Numbered from the stretch's first letter, positions 33,743-43,556 are shown. The stretch is 64,000 nt of DNA from Myxococcales bacterium (GCA_011526095.1 WYBA01000251.1:1-64000), one strand, 5' to 3'. Numbers and translations are program-made. The notes: generated from the letters alone by a model not told the origin.

Positions 33743-33922
33743 TCAGGATCGGGGTGGCCACCCCTTCGGATCGAGCTTGTTCTGGAGGTTCTCGCCGACG
33801 ACGGCGAATGGCGTGCTACCGGACGCCGGCCGCGCGGCCAGGAACCCGCGCCACAGACCGGACGCGGCTTCGCGGGCGCCGATGGCGTCGCGGTAGCAGC
33901 GGGTATGGAGCGTGGTGGTCAT
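33743..33922 (-). CDS. Small 59-residue protein with own promoter and terminator
   Basis: Reads MTTTLHTRCYRDAIGAREAA, then SGLWRGFLAARPASGSTPFA and a Trp/Pro-rich end. It is flanked by a TTGACA promoter 70-100 bases upstream and a strong hairpin 23 bases downstream, which is why I take it as a real gene despite its size. No signal peptide or membrane span. No family recognised; it stands alone between the tRNA cluster and the HEAT-protein gene. Confidence 0.5.
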   Translation of the reverse strand: MTTTLHTRCYRDAIGAREAASGLWRGFLAARPASGSTPFAVVGENLQNKLDPKGWPPRS

Positions 33923-33993
33923 GGCCGTGTAGAGGCTTTGGGTCGGTTCCGGTTGCGTGCTTCCGACGCGCGAGGCGTCGAATTGTTCTAATG

Positions 33994-34022
33994 CTCCTAC
34001 GCGACGGCGCGCGCGTTGTCAA
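33994..34022 (-). promoter_or_regulatory. Sigma-70-type promoter for the 59-codon gene
   Basis: On the minus strand, TTGACA (34022-34017) is followed after exactly 17 bases by TAGGAG (33999-33994), with an AT-rich stretch (AAAAAGGGTTT) just upstream of the -35. The -10 box is weak, but the -35 is perfect, which is notable in such GC-rich sequence. Confidence 0.5.
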
Positions 34023-34167
34023 AACCCTTTTTCGCACGACGTGCGAAGTCGTCGAGAGTCCTCGTGTTCTGTCGACGCGCTGCCAGCGATTGCCGCGTCG
34101 AGGGCGTCACGCGATCTCGCGCGCGCGGGCGCTGGTCACGAACGCGGCGGCGTGGCTCCATGGATCC

Positions 34168-37098
34168 ATGTCGGGACAGGCCACAGATCCGCTCGATCCA
34201 CGCGTCACCCGTGCCCGGGAGCTCGTCGCGCGGCTGCGCGACGCGACGGCCCGCGAGCTGGTCGAGCTCGCGGAGCTCGCCCTGGGGGCCGTCGCGGTCG
34301 CCGAGCACCACGGCGGCGACATGCTCGGCACCGACGCCTACCCGGTGGTGCGCGACGCGTGGCCGGCGATCGCCGCGCGCCTGGAGGACGCGGCGCCGGA
34401 TGTGCGCCTGGCGGCCGCGTACGCGCTGGCGTTCCTGCTCGAGCCGGCGGCCGAGTCGCTGCCACGGCTGGCGACCGCCGCGGCGGCCGCGGAGGACGAG
34501 CCGGTGGTGCAAGCCGGGATCCAGCTGGCGTACGAGCGGCTGTCGGCGAGCCTGGCGAACTGGCGAGGTCCCGCCCTGCAGGTCCCGTGGGAGGGTGTCC
34601 GACTCGATGACGAGGCGCGCGCCGCGACTCCGCTGCTGCGCGCCGTCCGCGCGCTCGGGCTGGTGTGGCGACTGCCCAGCTTCCCGCGCAAGTGTCAGCC
34701 GGAGGTGGCGGAGGCGCTCGAGGCCGTGCCGGCGGACCTGTCGGTCGGCCCGTGGGGCGGCGGCGAGCTGCGCGCGCTGGCGAGCGAGCTGCGCAAGGGG
34801 CTGTGGGTGCAGCAGGCGAGCGAGAAGGCGGAGAAGGTGGTGTACGAGTCCGGCGGCGTGCAGGCCGTGCTGACGGATGCAGGCCCGGAGACGGAGACGG
34901 AGGCGGAGGCGGAGACGGAGGCGGAGGCGGAGACGGAGACGGAGGCGGAGACGGAGACGGAGGCGGAGACGGAGGCGGAGACGGAGACGGAGACGGAGAC
35001 GGAGACGGAGTCAGGCGACATCGGCGACGCGCCCGTCGCGGATCCGTACACGCAGCAGCGTCCCGTGCGGCAGCCGCCGCGCGTGGCGCTGCCCGGGCTG
35101 CGTGACGTCGCCTGGGGCTCGCTCGAGCACGCGTACGGCACCGCCGAGGGCGTGCCGGGCATGATCGACGGGCTGAGCTCGCCCGCGCCGGAGGATCGCG
35201 CGTGGGCGATCGACGCGCTCGCCGCCAGCATCCACCACCAGGGCTCGGTCTACTCGGCGAGCACCGCGGCGGTGCCGTTCCTGATCCAGCTCGCGGCGGA
35301 TCCAGACGTGGAAGACCGTCACTTCATCCTGCGCCTGCTGTGCGGGATCGCGGTCCACCAGCCCGACGGGTGTCTCGTCAAGGGCGCGCGGCAGTGGCGG
35401 TCCGAGGCGTACGCCGCGGTCGTCGCCGGTGGCCCGGCCTACGTCGCGCTGCTCGCCGATCCGTGCCGGTACGTGCGCACCGCGGCCGCGTACGTGCTCG
35501 CGTACGTCGACCCGCCGCCGCCCGGCGCGCTCGACGCGCTGCGGGCGGCGCTCGCGCGCGAGCCGGATCGCCGCGCGCGCGCCAGCGAGCTGCTCGCCTT
35601 GGGCTACGTCTCCCGCTACCTCGAGTCCGTCGAGGACCGGGCCCGGCTCGAGGCGCACCTCGACGACGACGCGCCCGCGGTGCGGACGTGCGCGGCGATC
35701 GCGCTGATGCAGCTCGCGGGGGCGGCGGCGCCGGCGGCGGCGCGCGCGGTGCTGGCGCGCGCGGCCGACGACGTCCCGCCGGTGCGCGGGTTCTTCCCGT
35801 GGGCCGAGGGCAACGTCGCGTCGTTCGCGCAGACGATCCGGCTGGCGTTCCAGACCGACGACGAGCTGTGGGCGATGATCGACGCGGCGCTCGACGGCCG
35901 CCAGCTCGACGACGCGGCGCGCGCCGCGCCGCGGCTGTTCGGCCGGCTGTTCCACGATCAGGCCCACGACCGCGCGCGCCCGTGGCTGCCCGGCGAGCTC
36001 GACGCGCCCCGGCGCAAGCTCCTGCGCTACTTCCAGGTCACGACGCCGCGCGCCGAGCACGGCGTGACGCTGCTGCCGTTCTGGGAGGGGGCGTCCGAGT
36101 GCGGCCTGTTCTCCAGCGCCGAAGACACCGCCCGGCTGCTCGGTGACACGCCCGGGCCGCTCGATCGCGCGGTCGCGCTCGACGGCGGCGATCGTGACGG
36201 GGAGCGCCCGCTGTGGGCGTGGGTGATCGCCGTCAACGCCGGGCTCCACCCCGAGGCGTCGCTGGTCGCGGCGGTGCGCGCGCTCCCCGCGGCCGAGCGC
36301 CTCGCGATCGCCGACGCGATCCTCGAGGGTCATTACCGGCTACTCCAGCCGCGCTGGCACACCGAGTACGGCGAGGCGCCTGATCACCCGCACGGGCCGG
36401 CGGCGAGCAACGACTACACCTCGCGCGCGCTGATCCTGGTCGCGGACCTGCTCGGCGACGGCGCCGAGGCCGTCGCCTGGGCGCGGGCGCGCGCGGCGCA
36501 GGAGGCGGCGCGCGGCACCAAGCGGGACGCGCAGGACGGCGTCGTCGCGGCGATCGTGCTCGCGCGCGACGCGGCGGCGCGGGGCGACGTGCTCGACCCG
36601 GCGCTCGACGCGCTGCTCGCGTTCGACCAGGCGCCGGCGACGACGTACCGGCAGGCGCTGCGCGTGGTGCTGGCGCTGCTGCCGCCGGACCGCGCCGAGC
36701 GGCTGGTGCGGACCCAGCCACTGTACCAGTACCAGGCGTACGTCGATCCGCGCGGCGAGGTCCGGCGGTGGCGCAACGGCCCGGGGTGGGCCGTGATCGA
36801 TCTGGCGCCGGCGCCGGTGATCGCGCGCGCCGTGCTGGCCACCATCGCCGAGTGGGAGCGCCACCGCGCCGCGGGCGACGATCGCGCCGCGCTGCCGGTG
36901 TGCGGGACGACGACGTCGTCCCAGGAGAGCAAGCCCGGCGCAGACGAGGACTTTTCACGCGCGCGGGCGATCGCGACGCTCGCCCGCGCCGGCGATGCGG
37001 CGGTCGCGGCGATCGACGCCGCGCTCGCCGCCGGGACGATCGCGGATCGCGCGCTGCTCGACGAGGCGCGCGCGGCCGCGCTCGCCGCCGCGAACTGA
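34168..37098 (+). CDS. HEAT-repeat-like protein with Glu-Thr/Glu-Ala tract
   Basis: 976 residues from ATG 34168. Two halves rich in paired helices of HEAT/armadillo type: WPAIAARLEDAAPDVRLAAA, YVALLADPCRYVRTAAAYVL and HLDDDAPAVRTCAAIALMQL are typical repeat units. They are separated at residues ~241-281 by an uninterrupted run of alternating Glu-Thr and Glu-Ala, encoded by the hexamer tract at 34888-35010. No signal peptide, so cytoplasmic; probably a scaffolding protein of a kind expanded in myxobacteria. No partner suggested by the neighbours. Confidence 0.8.
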   Translation: MSGQATDPLDPRVTRARELVARLRDATARELVELAELALGAVAVAEHHGGDMLGTDAYPVVRDAWPAIAARLEDAAPDVRLAAAYALAFLLEPAAESLPRLATAAAAAEDEPVVQAGIQLAYERLSASLANWRGPALQVPWEGVRLDDEARAATPLLRAVRALGLVWRLPSFPRKCQPEVAEALEAVPADLSVGPWGGGELRALASELRKGLWVQQASEKAEKVVYESGGVQAVLTDAGPETETEAEAETEAEAETETEAETETEAETEAETETETETETESGDIGDAPVADPYTQQRPVRQPPRVALPGLRDVAWGSLEHAYGTAEGVPGMIDGLSSPAPEDRAWAIDALAASIHHQGSVYSASTAAVPFLIQLAADPDVEDRHFILRLLCGIAVHQPDGCLVKGARQWRSEAYAAVVAGGPAYVALLADPCRYVRTAAAYVLAYVDPPPPGALDALRAALAREPDRRARASELLALGYVSRYLESVEDRARLEAHLDDDAPAVRTCAAIALMQLAGAAAPAAARAVLARAADDVPPVRGFFPWAEGNVASFAQTIRLAFQTDDELWAMIDAALDGRQLDDAARAAPRLFGRLFHDQAHDRARPWLPGELDAPRRKLLRYFQVTTPRAEHGVTLLPFWEGASECGLFSSAEDTARLLGDTPGPLDRAVALDGGDRDGERPLWAWVIAVNAGLHPEASLVAAVRALPAAERLAIADAILEGHYRLLQPRWHTEYGEAPDHPHGPAASNDYTSRALILVADLLGDGAEAVAWARARAAQEAARGTKRDAQDGVVAAIVLARDAAARGDVLDPALDALLAFDQAPATTYRQALRVVLALLPPDRAERLVRTQPLYQYQAYVDPRGEVRRWRNGPGWAVIDLAPAPVIARAVLATIAEWERHRAAGDDRAALPVCGTTTSSQESKPGADEDFSRARAIATLARAGDAAVAAIDAALAAGTIADRALLDEARAAALAAAN
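34888..35010 (+). repeat. Hexanucleotide microsatellite (GAGACG/GAGGCG) inside the HEAT gene
   Basis: About 20 copies of GAGACG or GAGGCG in frame, encoding alternating Glu-Thr and Glu-Ala. Copy-number change by slippage would keep the frame because the unit is six bases, so the linker length could vary between strains without loss of the protein. Confidence 0.9.
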
Positions 37099-37123
37099 CC
37101 GCCGGGGTGCGATACTCGGGGTG

Positions 37124-38185
37124 ATGCCCCACACCTCACCGCGCTGGCTCCGCCGCTGCCTGCTGCTGTCGGTGGCCGCGCTCGGTGCCACGATCGCGCC
37201 GGCCGTCGCGCGCGCCGACAGCCGCGTGGACGTCGATCTCACGCTCAACCAGGCCGGCCGGGACCTCGCCGTGCAGCTCGGCCTGACCGAGCTGCAGCTC
37301 GAGGAGCGGCTCACCACCGGGCTGAAGCGCGCGCTCGCCGTGCTCGACCTCGCCGACTTCCTGACCAGCTTCGCCAACGCCACGTCGTTCTCCAGCCGCG
37401 GCGTCGGCGTCGACTACGCGACCGACTCCGACGGCGTGATGCTCGGCGCGGCCGCGAACCTCGCGGTCTCGGCCGACGTCGGCGACGGCTCGCCCGCCGG
37501 CGGCGTGGCGCCGAACCTGGCGCTGATGGCCGGCGTCAACGGCGCGCGGTGGGGCCACCCGCGGTGGACGCTGTCGGCCAACCTGTTCCACCGCCGCGGC
37601 GACAGCGGCCAGCTCGACGGCTCGATCTCGAGCGCGGGCGTGCACCTGCAGCGCGCGCTGATCCGGCCCGGCGACACGGCGAAGGGCGCCGTGCGGTGGG
37701 GCGGGCTCGATCTCACGGTGGGGGTCGAGATGGCGCGGTGGTCGTTCGGGATCGGCGACGAGCTCACCTCGTCCTACGAGGTCGAGGGCGACAACGGCAC
37801 GCGCGCCGCGATCGACGCCACGGCCACCGGGAGCTTCGATCTGCACACGCTGACGTTCACGGCGCCGGTCGAGCTGACCACCAGCCTGCGCCTGCTCTAC
37901 GTCGCGTCGGTCTACGCCGGCGTCGGGCTCGACGTGTCCCTCGGGCGGTCGCGGCTCGACGCCTCGCTCGGCGGCGAGCTGCAGGCCCGGGTCGGCAACG
38001 CCGCGGCGCGCGACGTCGGATCGCTCACGCTCGAGGGCGTGGGGCGCGAGCGCCCGTCGGTCGTCGGTGCCCACGCCCTGCTCGGCGTCCAGGCCGAGCT
38101 GTGGAAGGTGAAGGTCTTCACCCAGGCGAGCTACGGCCCGCCGACGACCGCGTCGGTCGCGCTGGGGCTGCGCGTCGACCTGTGA
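37124..38185 (+). CDS. Predicted outer-membrane or periplasmic beta-barrel-like protein
   Basis: 353 residues. A signal peptide is clear (RRCLLLSVAALGATIAPAVARADS, cleavage after ARA). The remainder alternates hydrophobic residues in beta-strand style (FDLHTLTFTAPVELTTSLRL, YVASVYAGVGLDVSLGRSRL) and ends SVALGLRVDL, an outer-membrane-like C-terminus though without final Phe. No named family recognised. It starts 25 bases after the HEAT gene on the same strand. Confidence 0.7.
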   Translation: MPHTSPRWLRRCLLLSVAALGATIAPAVARADSRVDVDLTLNQAGRDLAVQLGLTELQLEERLTTGLKRALAVLDLADFLTSFANATSFSSRGVGVDYATDSDGVMLGAAANLAVSADVGDGSPAGGVAPNLALMAGVNGARWGHPRWTLSANLFHRRGDSGQLDGSISSAGVHLQRALIRPGDTAKGAVRWGGLDLTVGVEMARWSFGIGDELTSSYEVEGDNGTRAAIDATATGSFDLHTLTFTAPVELTTSLRLLYVASVYAGVGLDVSLGRSRLDASLGGELQARVGNAAARDVGSLTLEGVGRERPSVVGAHALLGVQAELWKVKVFTQASYGPPTTASVALGLRVDL

Positions 38186-38186
38186 G

Positions 38187-39611
38187 TCACGGCGCGCGCG
38201 GGGCCATGACGCCGGTCGCGGACTCGTGGGCGCGGCGCATCGCGTCCTCGCCGGCGGCGGTGGGCGCGGCGTTCAGGCCGGCGAGCTGCTGCTGGACCAT
38301 CTGGGCGAGGTAGCCGCGGACCTCCTTCATCCGGTCCGCGAGCGTGCGCAGCTCGTCGTCGCCGCTGGCGTCGGCGAGTCGGCGCGCCTCGGCCTCGGCC
38401 GCGTCGAGCGTGGCGTAGGCGCCGGTGAGGTCGCCGCCCTGGGCGAGCGCGATCGCGTGGAGGATCGCCGCGGCGGCGCGCGCGCGGTCGCGCGCGATCG
38501 CCAGCTCGACGCGGACCGACGCGGCGACGGCGGCCGCGTCGGCGGACGCCTTCGCGGACGCGTAGCCGGTGCGGCGGTGCTGACCGCTCGCGGCGACGGC
38601 GTCGTCGAACGTCAGCACCGCGTCGAGCAGCTCGACGCTGGCGCCGTCGCGCCGGCCGGTGATCGACACCGGCACGATCACGTCGCGGATCTCGCCGGCG
38701 GACAGGTCGCCGAGCATCGCGTAGCGGACCGTGCCCGCCTCGGTCAGCCCCGGCATCGACTCGAGCGCGACGCCGGGCCCGGGCCGCAGCTCGAGCACGA
38801 GGTTGCGCCCGACGACCTGCTGCATCCGCAGCAGCTCGTCGTCGAACACCTGCGCGACCGCCTCGGGCGCGTCGAGGTAGCGGTAGACGCCGCCGGTGTC
38901 GAGCGCGATCTGCCCGAGCATGACCGGGTCGAACTCGATGCCGAGGCCGAGCGCGGTGATCGGCAGGCGCAGGTCGCGCGCCGTGGCGACGAGCTGGGGC
39001 AGCAGCGTCGGGTCGTTGGGCACGCCGTCGCCGAGCAGGACGATCCGGTCGATGCTGCCCGCGACGCGGCCCGCGGTGGCCTGCTGGATCCCGAGCTGGA
39101 GCCCCTCGGCCATCGCGGTCGTGCCACGCGCCTCGACCCGCGCGATCGCCTCGTCGATCCGCGCGCGCGCGCCCGGCTCGAGCGTCGTCGTCGGCACGAG
39201 CACCTCGGCGGTCGAGTGGAACACGACGATCGCGACCCGATCGCGGTCGGCCATCCGACTGACCAGATCGCGCGCGGCGTCGCGCGCCGCGACGATCGCC
39301 TCGCCGTCCATCGATCCCGAGGTGTCGAGCACGAGCGTGAGGTTGAGCGGTGGCCGGTCGCCGCCGGGCAGCTTGCCGGCGCTGACGCGGATCCGCACCG
39401 CGAGCTGGGCGTCGACCGCGGCGGGGACCAGGCCCGCGGTCGCCTCGGTCTCCATCTCGATCAGGTGTGGATCGGTCGCGACCGCGAGTGCGTCACCCCC
39501 GGGGCCGTGGGGCCCGGGCGGGCCGCCGCACGCGGCGGCGAGCCAGATCGCGAGCCAGATCGCGGGGAAGCCAGCCAAGGCGCAGGCGAGTCGAGGTGTC
39601 CGGGGGCGCAT
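38187..39611 (-). CDS. Lipoprotein with von Willebrand factor A domain
   Basis: 474 residues from ATG 39611. Lipobox LAAAC with the lipidated Cys at 28. The vWA domain has an intact MIDAS: LVLDTSGSMDG (about 94-104), then RGTTAMAEGL and LLGDGVPND. The C-terminal part resembles the vWA proteins with an adjoining beta domain and helical tail (VRVELAIARDRARAAAAILH). These surface proteins bind ligands through a metal ion. The gene converges on the outer-membrane protein gene with one base between stops. Confidence 0.82.
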   Translation of the reverse strand: MRPRTPRLACALAGFPAIWLAIWLAAACGGPPGPHGPGGDALAVATDPHLIEMETEATAGLVPAAVDAQLAVRIRVSAGKLPGGDRPPLNLTLVLDTSGSMDGEAIVAARDAARDLVSRMADRDRVAIVVFHSTAEVLVPTTTLEPGARARIDEAIARVEARGTTAMAEGLQLGIQQATAGRVAGSIDRIVLLGDGVPNDPTLLPQLVATARDLRLPITALGLGIEFDPVMLGQIALDTGGVYRYLDAPEAVAQVFDDELLRMQQVVGRNLVLELRPGPGVALESMPGLTEAGTVRYAMLGDLSAGEIRDVIVPVSITGRRDGASVELLDAVLTFDDAVAASGQHRRTGYASAKASADAAAVAASVRVELAIARDRARAAAAILHAIALAQGGDLTGAYATLDAAEAEARRLADASGDDELRTLADRMKEVRGYLAQMVQQQLAGLNAAPTAAGEDAMRRAHESATGVMAPRAP

Positions 39612-39664
39612 GCGGCGTGACACGCACGACCCCGCGCGATCGGTCTGTCAGCGCGAGCGGGCGG

Positions 39665-41848
39665 TCACCGATCCCACAGGTTGACGACCAGCACGGTCGG
39701 CGTGCCCATCGGCAACATCGGGATCTGGCGCTGGAACCGCTGCCACAGGATCACCGGCGCGAGGCCCAGCTCGTGGATGACCTCGCGCAGCGCCTGCATC
39801 AGCTCGGGCTCGCGGTAGCGCATGCGCGCGCCGGAGAACCAGTGCAGCAGGTCGGCGCACTCGACGGCGAACGCGTAGCCGGTGCGCCCGTCGTACGCGA
39901 TCGGCTCGACGCCGGGGTCGCCGTTGCGGACCATCGGCGCGGGGATCGCGCGGCGCCCGGTCGGCGCCCACAGCGCGCCGAACCGCCGGTCGATCGCGGC
40001 GCGCACCGCGGCCTCGACGCGCGCGGCGGCGTCGTTCGCCGGCAGGTAGTCCTCGCCCTGGCCCTGCAGCGCGCCCATGCACACCCGGACGTCGGGGAAC
40101 CACAGCGGCATGTGGCGCTCCTCGAGGACGAGGCCGCCCTGCTGCGTCTGCAGCGCGCCCTTGAGGTAGAAGTAGTTCTCCGGCGCCGGCGTCGGGCCGG
40201 CGAGGTCCCACACCGCGGCCCAGTACTCGGGGAAGTCGGCGAACGTGTCGCGGATCGCGGCGCCGCGCATCGCCGGGTCGGCGTACGGCTGCATCACCTG
40301 CTGACCGGGCGGCGTCCCCCACCGCGCGAACAGCGTCTCGACGATCGGGAACCCGGCGCCGGCGAGGTCCTCGACGAGCATCGCCACGTCCGTGACCGGA
40401 TCGGCCAGGCCCTGGACGCGGACGTAGACCACCGTCGGGCTGACGAACTTGTCCTCGGTGTAGAGCTTGCCCTCGGGGTGGACGCAGCGCTCCCACGCCG
40501 TGATCCGGCGCAGCAGGTGGAGGTGCTCGGGGCCCGACAGCGGGCGCTCGAGGCACAGGATCGCGATGAGGTGCGACTCGCGGCCGGCGCCGGCGAACAC
40601 CGGGTGGCCGAGGCCGCCCGCGGGCAGGACGTGGACGCCCGCGCGCTCGCCCGAGTGCGAGACGGGCACGCTCGCGCGATCGGCCACGATCACCGGCGCG
40701 CGGCCGTCGCCGAAGTCGCCGGCCCAGTCGAACGCGGGCTCGGCCGCGAACGCGCCGTCGGGCGCGAGGAAGCCCCAGCGGTCGCCCTTGCGCACCCGCG
40801 CGCGTCCGCCCTGGAAGCTCGCCGCCTCGTCGAAGCCGCCAGGCCCGATCGCCGCGCCGTCGGCGCCGACGTAGCTCCAGGCGTCGCCGGTGCGGACCGC
40901 GGCGCGCCCCTCGAGCATCGGGAACGCGTCGTCGAACGCGCACGCGACGACGACCTCGCCGTCGGCCGTCGCGAACCCCCACTTGCCGTCGAGCTGGACG
41001 CGCCCGTGCTCGCCGTGGAACCCGAGCGCGCGGCCGTAGCGACCGACGAGGCGGCCGTCGGGCAGCAGGAAGTGCCAGGCGTCGCCGGTGCGGACCGGCC
41101 AGATCCCGCGCTCGTGGACCTGGTTGACCTCGTCGAACCAGGCGTCGCCGAGCCGGCCGGCGGCGGTGAGCACGCAGCACCGCCCGTCCTTCACCGCCCA
41201 GCACGCGCCGTCCTTGACCAGGCCGACGCGGTCGTAGATCGGCTCGTGGACGAGCCGGCCGGTGCGGTCGATCATGCCCCACTTGCCGCCGAGCTTGACC
41301 GTGGCGACGCCGCCGCGGAACACGGTGCCCTCGTCGAACTGCGGCGCGATCACGACGTGGCCGTCGCGGTCGACGTAGCCGTCGCGGCCGTCGATCGCGA
41401 CGACGGCGAGGCCCTCGTGGTGCCACGATGCGTAGTCGTAGCGCGGCTCGACGACGACCTGGCCGCGCAGATCGAGGAAGCCGTACTTGCCGCCGAGCCC
41501 GACCGTGATGCGCTCGTCGTCGGCGTCGAGGCCGCTGTCGTAGCGCGGCTCGACGAGCACGGCGCCGTCGGCGGCGACGTAGCCCCACCGCCCGCCGCCG
41601 ACGCCGCCGCGGTCGGGGCCGCCGCCGAGGTTGACGCGCGCGACGCCGTGCGCGAACGGCTCGATCGCGTCGAACCGCGGCGCCAGGCGCGTCGCGCCGT
41701 CGGCGCCGATCAGCCCGACCGTCCCGTCGGTGGGCGACGCGACCCGCGCGACGCCGCCGTCGAACGGCTGTGGATCGAGGTAGCGGCCGGCGAACGCCGG
41801 CTGTCCGGAAAGATCGATGTAGTGCCCCAGCGTCCGTCCCTTGGTCAT
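39665..41848 (-). CDS. WG-repeat protein with additional C-terminal domain
   Basis: 727 residues from ATG 41848. The first ~430 residues are a series of WG repeats of the form GxWGYxxxDG-x-VVxPxFD (GGRWGYVAADGAVLVEPRYD, GGKYGFLDLRGQVVVEPRYD, GGKWGMIDRTGRLVHEPIYD, DGKWGFATADGEVVV). After a linker the C-terminal ~300 residues (HLIAILCLERPLSGPEHLHL, DPAMRGAAIRDTFADFPEYW) are not recognised. No signal peptide. Upstream is divergent from the RNB gene (85 bases). Confidence 0.82.
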   Translation of the reverse strand: MTKGRTLGHYIDLSGQPAFAGRYLDPQPFDGGVARVASPTDGTVGLIGADGATRLAPRFDAIEPFAHGVARVNLGGGPDRGGVGGGRWGYVAADGAVLVEPRYDSGLDADDERITVGLGGKYGFLDLRGQVVVEPRYDYASWHHEGLAVVAIDGRDGYVDRDGHVVIAPQFDEGTVFRGGVATVKLGGKWGMIDRTGRLVHEPIYDRVGLVKDGACWAVKDGRCCVLTAAGRLGDAWFDEVNQVHERGIWPVRTGDAWHFLLPDGRLVGRYGRALGFHGEHGRVQLDGKWGFATADGEVVVACAFDDAFPMLEGRAAVRTGDAWSYVGADGAAIGPGGFDEAASFQGGRARVRKGDRWGFLAPDGAFAAEPAFDWAGDFGDGRAPVIVADRASVPVSHSGERAGVHVLPAGGLGHPVFAGAGRESHLIAILCLERPLSGPEHLHLLRRITAWERCVHPEGKLYTEDKFVSPTVVYVRVQGLADPVTDVAMLVEDLAGAGFPIVETLFARWGTPPGQQVMQPYADPAMRGAAIRDTFADFPEYWAAVWDLAGPTPAPENYFYLKGALQTQQGGLVLEERHMPLWFPDVRVCMGALQGQGEDYLPANDAAARVEAAVRAAIDRRFGALWAPTGRRAIPAPMVRNGDPGVEPIAYDGRTGYAFAVECADLLHWFSGARMRYREPELMQALREVIHELGLAPVILWQRFQRQIPMLPMGTPTVLVVNLWDR

Positions 41849-41933
41849 GGCGCGAGCCTCGCACGGCCGCGCCCCGCGGTCCGTCCGTGCGGACAGTTGC
41901 CGTCCGGAGTGGAGGCCGTGCGACGATACGCTC

Positions 41934-43556
41934 ATGAGCGACGACCGCGACGCCGTGCCCGCCGCGCTGCGCGACATCCTCGCGGCCGAGGGCATCGACC
42001 CGCGGTTCCCGGCGGTGGTCGAGGCCGAGGCGGCCGCGTGGGTCGCCGACCCGGGGCTCGCCGATCCTGCGCTCGTCGACCTCGAGGGCGTCCCGTTCGT
42101 CACGGTCGACGGGCCCGGCACGCGCGATCTGGACCAGGCGCTGTTCCTGGCGGAGGAGGGCGACGGCTACCTCGTCCGCTACGCGATCGCCGACGCCGCC
42201 CACTACGTGCGGCCCGGCTCGGCGCTGTTCGACGAGGCGCTGCGCCGCGGCGTCAGCGTCTACCTCCCTGGCTTGAGCGTGCCGATGCTGCCGCGCTCGC
42301 TGTCCGAGGGCGCGGTGTCGCTCAACCCCGACGTCGTGCGCCGCGCGCTGGTGTTCGACATGCGGCTCGACGCCGAGGGTCGCGCGCGCGGCACGACCGT
42401 GCAGCGCGCGCGGATCCGCAGCCGCGCCAAGCTGACGTTCGGCGAGGTCCAGGCGCTGCTCGACGCTCCGGCGACCTCGCCGCTGCGCGACGCCGAGTTC
42501 GCGGCGTCGCTGCGCCTGCTGCCGATCGTCGGCACGTTGCGCCAGCTCGAGGCGGCGGCGCGCCAGGTGATCCGGTTCCACCGCGAGGAGCTCCACGTCG
42601 GCCTCGACGGCGAGGTGTTCACGATCGTCGCGCGCGTGCGCCACGCGGTCGAGAAGCACAACGAGCAGCTGTCGCTCTTGTGCAACGCCGAGGGCGGGCG
42701 CCTCTTGTGCGACGTCGTCGGCGACGAGCTGTCGCACGCGGCGCAGGCGATCTACCGCGTCCACCCGGCGCCGCCGCCGGAGCGGCTCGACGAGCTGCGC
42801 GCCCAGCTCGCCGAGCTCGCGGGGCTGCACGGGCTCGACCCCGGGGCGTGGGCGTGGCGCGACGACGTGCCGCTGTCGGAGTGGATCGACGCGTTGCCGG
42901 CGCTGGTGTGCGACGCGACGCAGGCGCGGATCGCGCGCGCGGTCGAGCGCCAGGCGGTGATGGTCAACGTCCGCTCGGTGTTCAGCGTCGAGCCCGGGCG
43001 CCACCACGGCGTCGGCGCCGAGCCCTACGCGCGGTTCTCGGCGCCGATGCGCGAGATCGTGGGCGTGTTCGTCCACAAGGAGGCGGTCGAGCTGCTCGGG
43101 ATGGCGCCGCGCCGCCCGCCCGAGGAGGACGCGGCGCTGCGCGATCGCGTGCTCGACGCCGCCAATGCCGGGCGCGATCGTCAGCGCCGTGTCACCGACC
43201 TGACCAACCGCCGCGTGATCGACCAGCTGTTCGCCGCGGACGCGGCGCGCGCGCCGGCGGAGCGCCCGGCGCGCACCGGCACGATCATGGGCATCACCGG
43301 CGCCAAGATCCACGTCACGCTCGACGACCCACCGATCGACGTGAAGCTCTACGTCGCCGACGCCGGTCGGGTCTACGGCGCGTGGCTCAAGCCGACGCCG
43401 GGCGGCGCCGCGCTGCTCGACGAGCGCGGCGCGCCGGTGATCGTCGTCGGCGATCCGATCGACCTGCGCGTGGTGCGCCGCGACGAGCGGCGCGACCGCT
43501 GGGTGCTGGAGCCGGTGGGCGAGCGCCGCCGGCCCGCGCCGGCTACTTCGCCGTGA
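41934..43556 (+). CDS. RNB-domain 3'-5' exoribonuclease (RNase II/R-like)
   Basis: 540 residues. The RNB catalytic core starts with VDGPGTRDLDQALFLAEEGD (D59, D65, D67 as metal ligands), followed by YAIADAAHYVRPGSALFDEA, GVSVYLPGLSVPMLP and LSEGAVSLNPDVVRRALVFD, and ends with YARFSAPMREIVGVFVHKEA. No cold-shock domains precede it and no clear S1 domain follows, so it is shorter than RNase R (~800) and RNase II (~640). Expected role: hydrolytic degradation of RNA from 3' ends. It overlaps the convergent asd gene by 14 bases. Confidence 0.88.
   Translation: MSDDRDAVPAALRDILAAEGIDPRFPAVVEAEAAAWVADPGLADPALVDLEGVPFVTVDGPGTRDLDQALFLAEEGDGYLVRYAIADAAHYVRPGSALFDEALRRGVSVYLPGLSVPMLPRSLSEGAVSLNPDVVRRALVFDMRLDAEGRARGTTVQRARIRSRAKLTFGEVQALLDAPATSPLRDAEFAASLRLLPIVGTLRQLEAAARQVIRFHREELHVGLDGEVFTIVARVRHAVEKHNEQLSLLCNAEGGRLLCDVVGDELSHAAQAIYRVHPAPPPERLDELRAQLAELAGLHGLDPGAWAWRDDVPLSEWIDALPALVCDATQARIARAVERQAVMVNVRSVFSVEPGRHHGVGAEPYARFSAPMREIVGVFVHKEAVELLGMAPRRPPEEDAALRDRVLDAANAGRDRQRRVTDLTNRRVIDQLFAADAARAPAERPARTGTIMGITGAKIHVTLDDPPIDVKLYVADAGRVYGAWLKPTPGGAALLDERGAPVIVVGDPIDLRVVRRDERRDRWVLEPVGERRRPAPATSP

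Noticed and set aside
43543-43556. Overlap of the RNB and asd genes as a regulatory antisense arrangement
   Set aside because: A 14-base convergent tail overlap is common and nothing else supports regulation.
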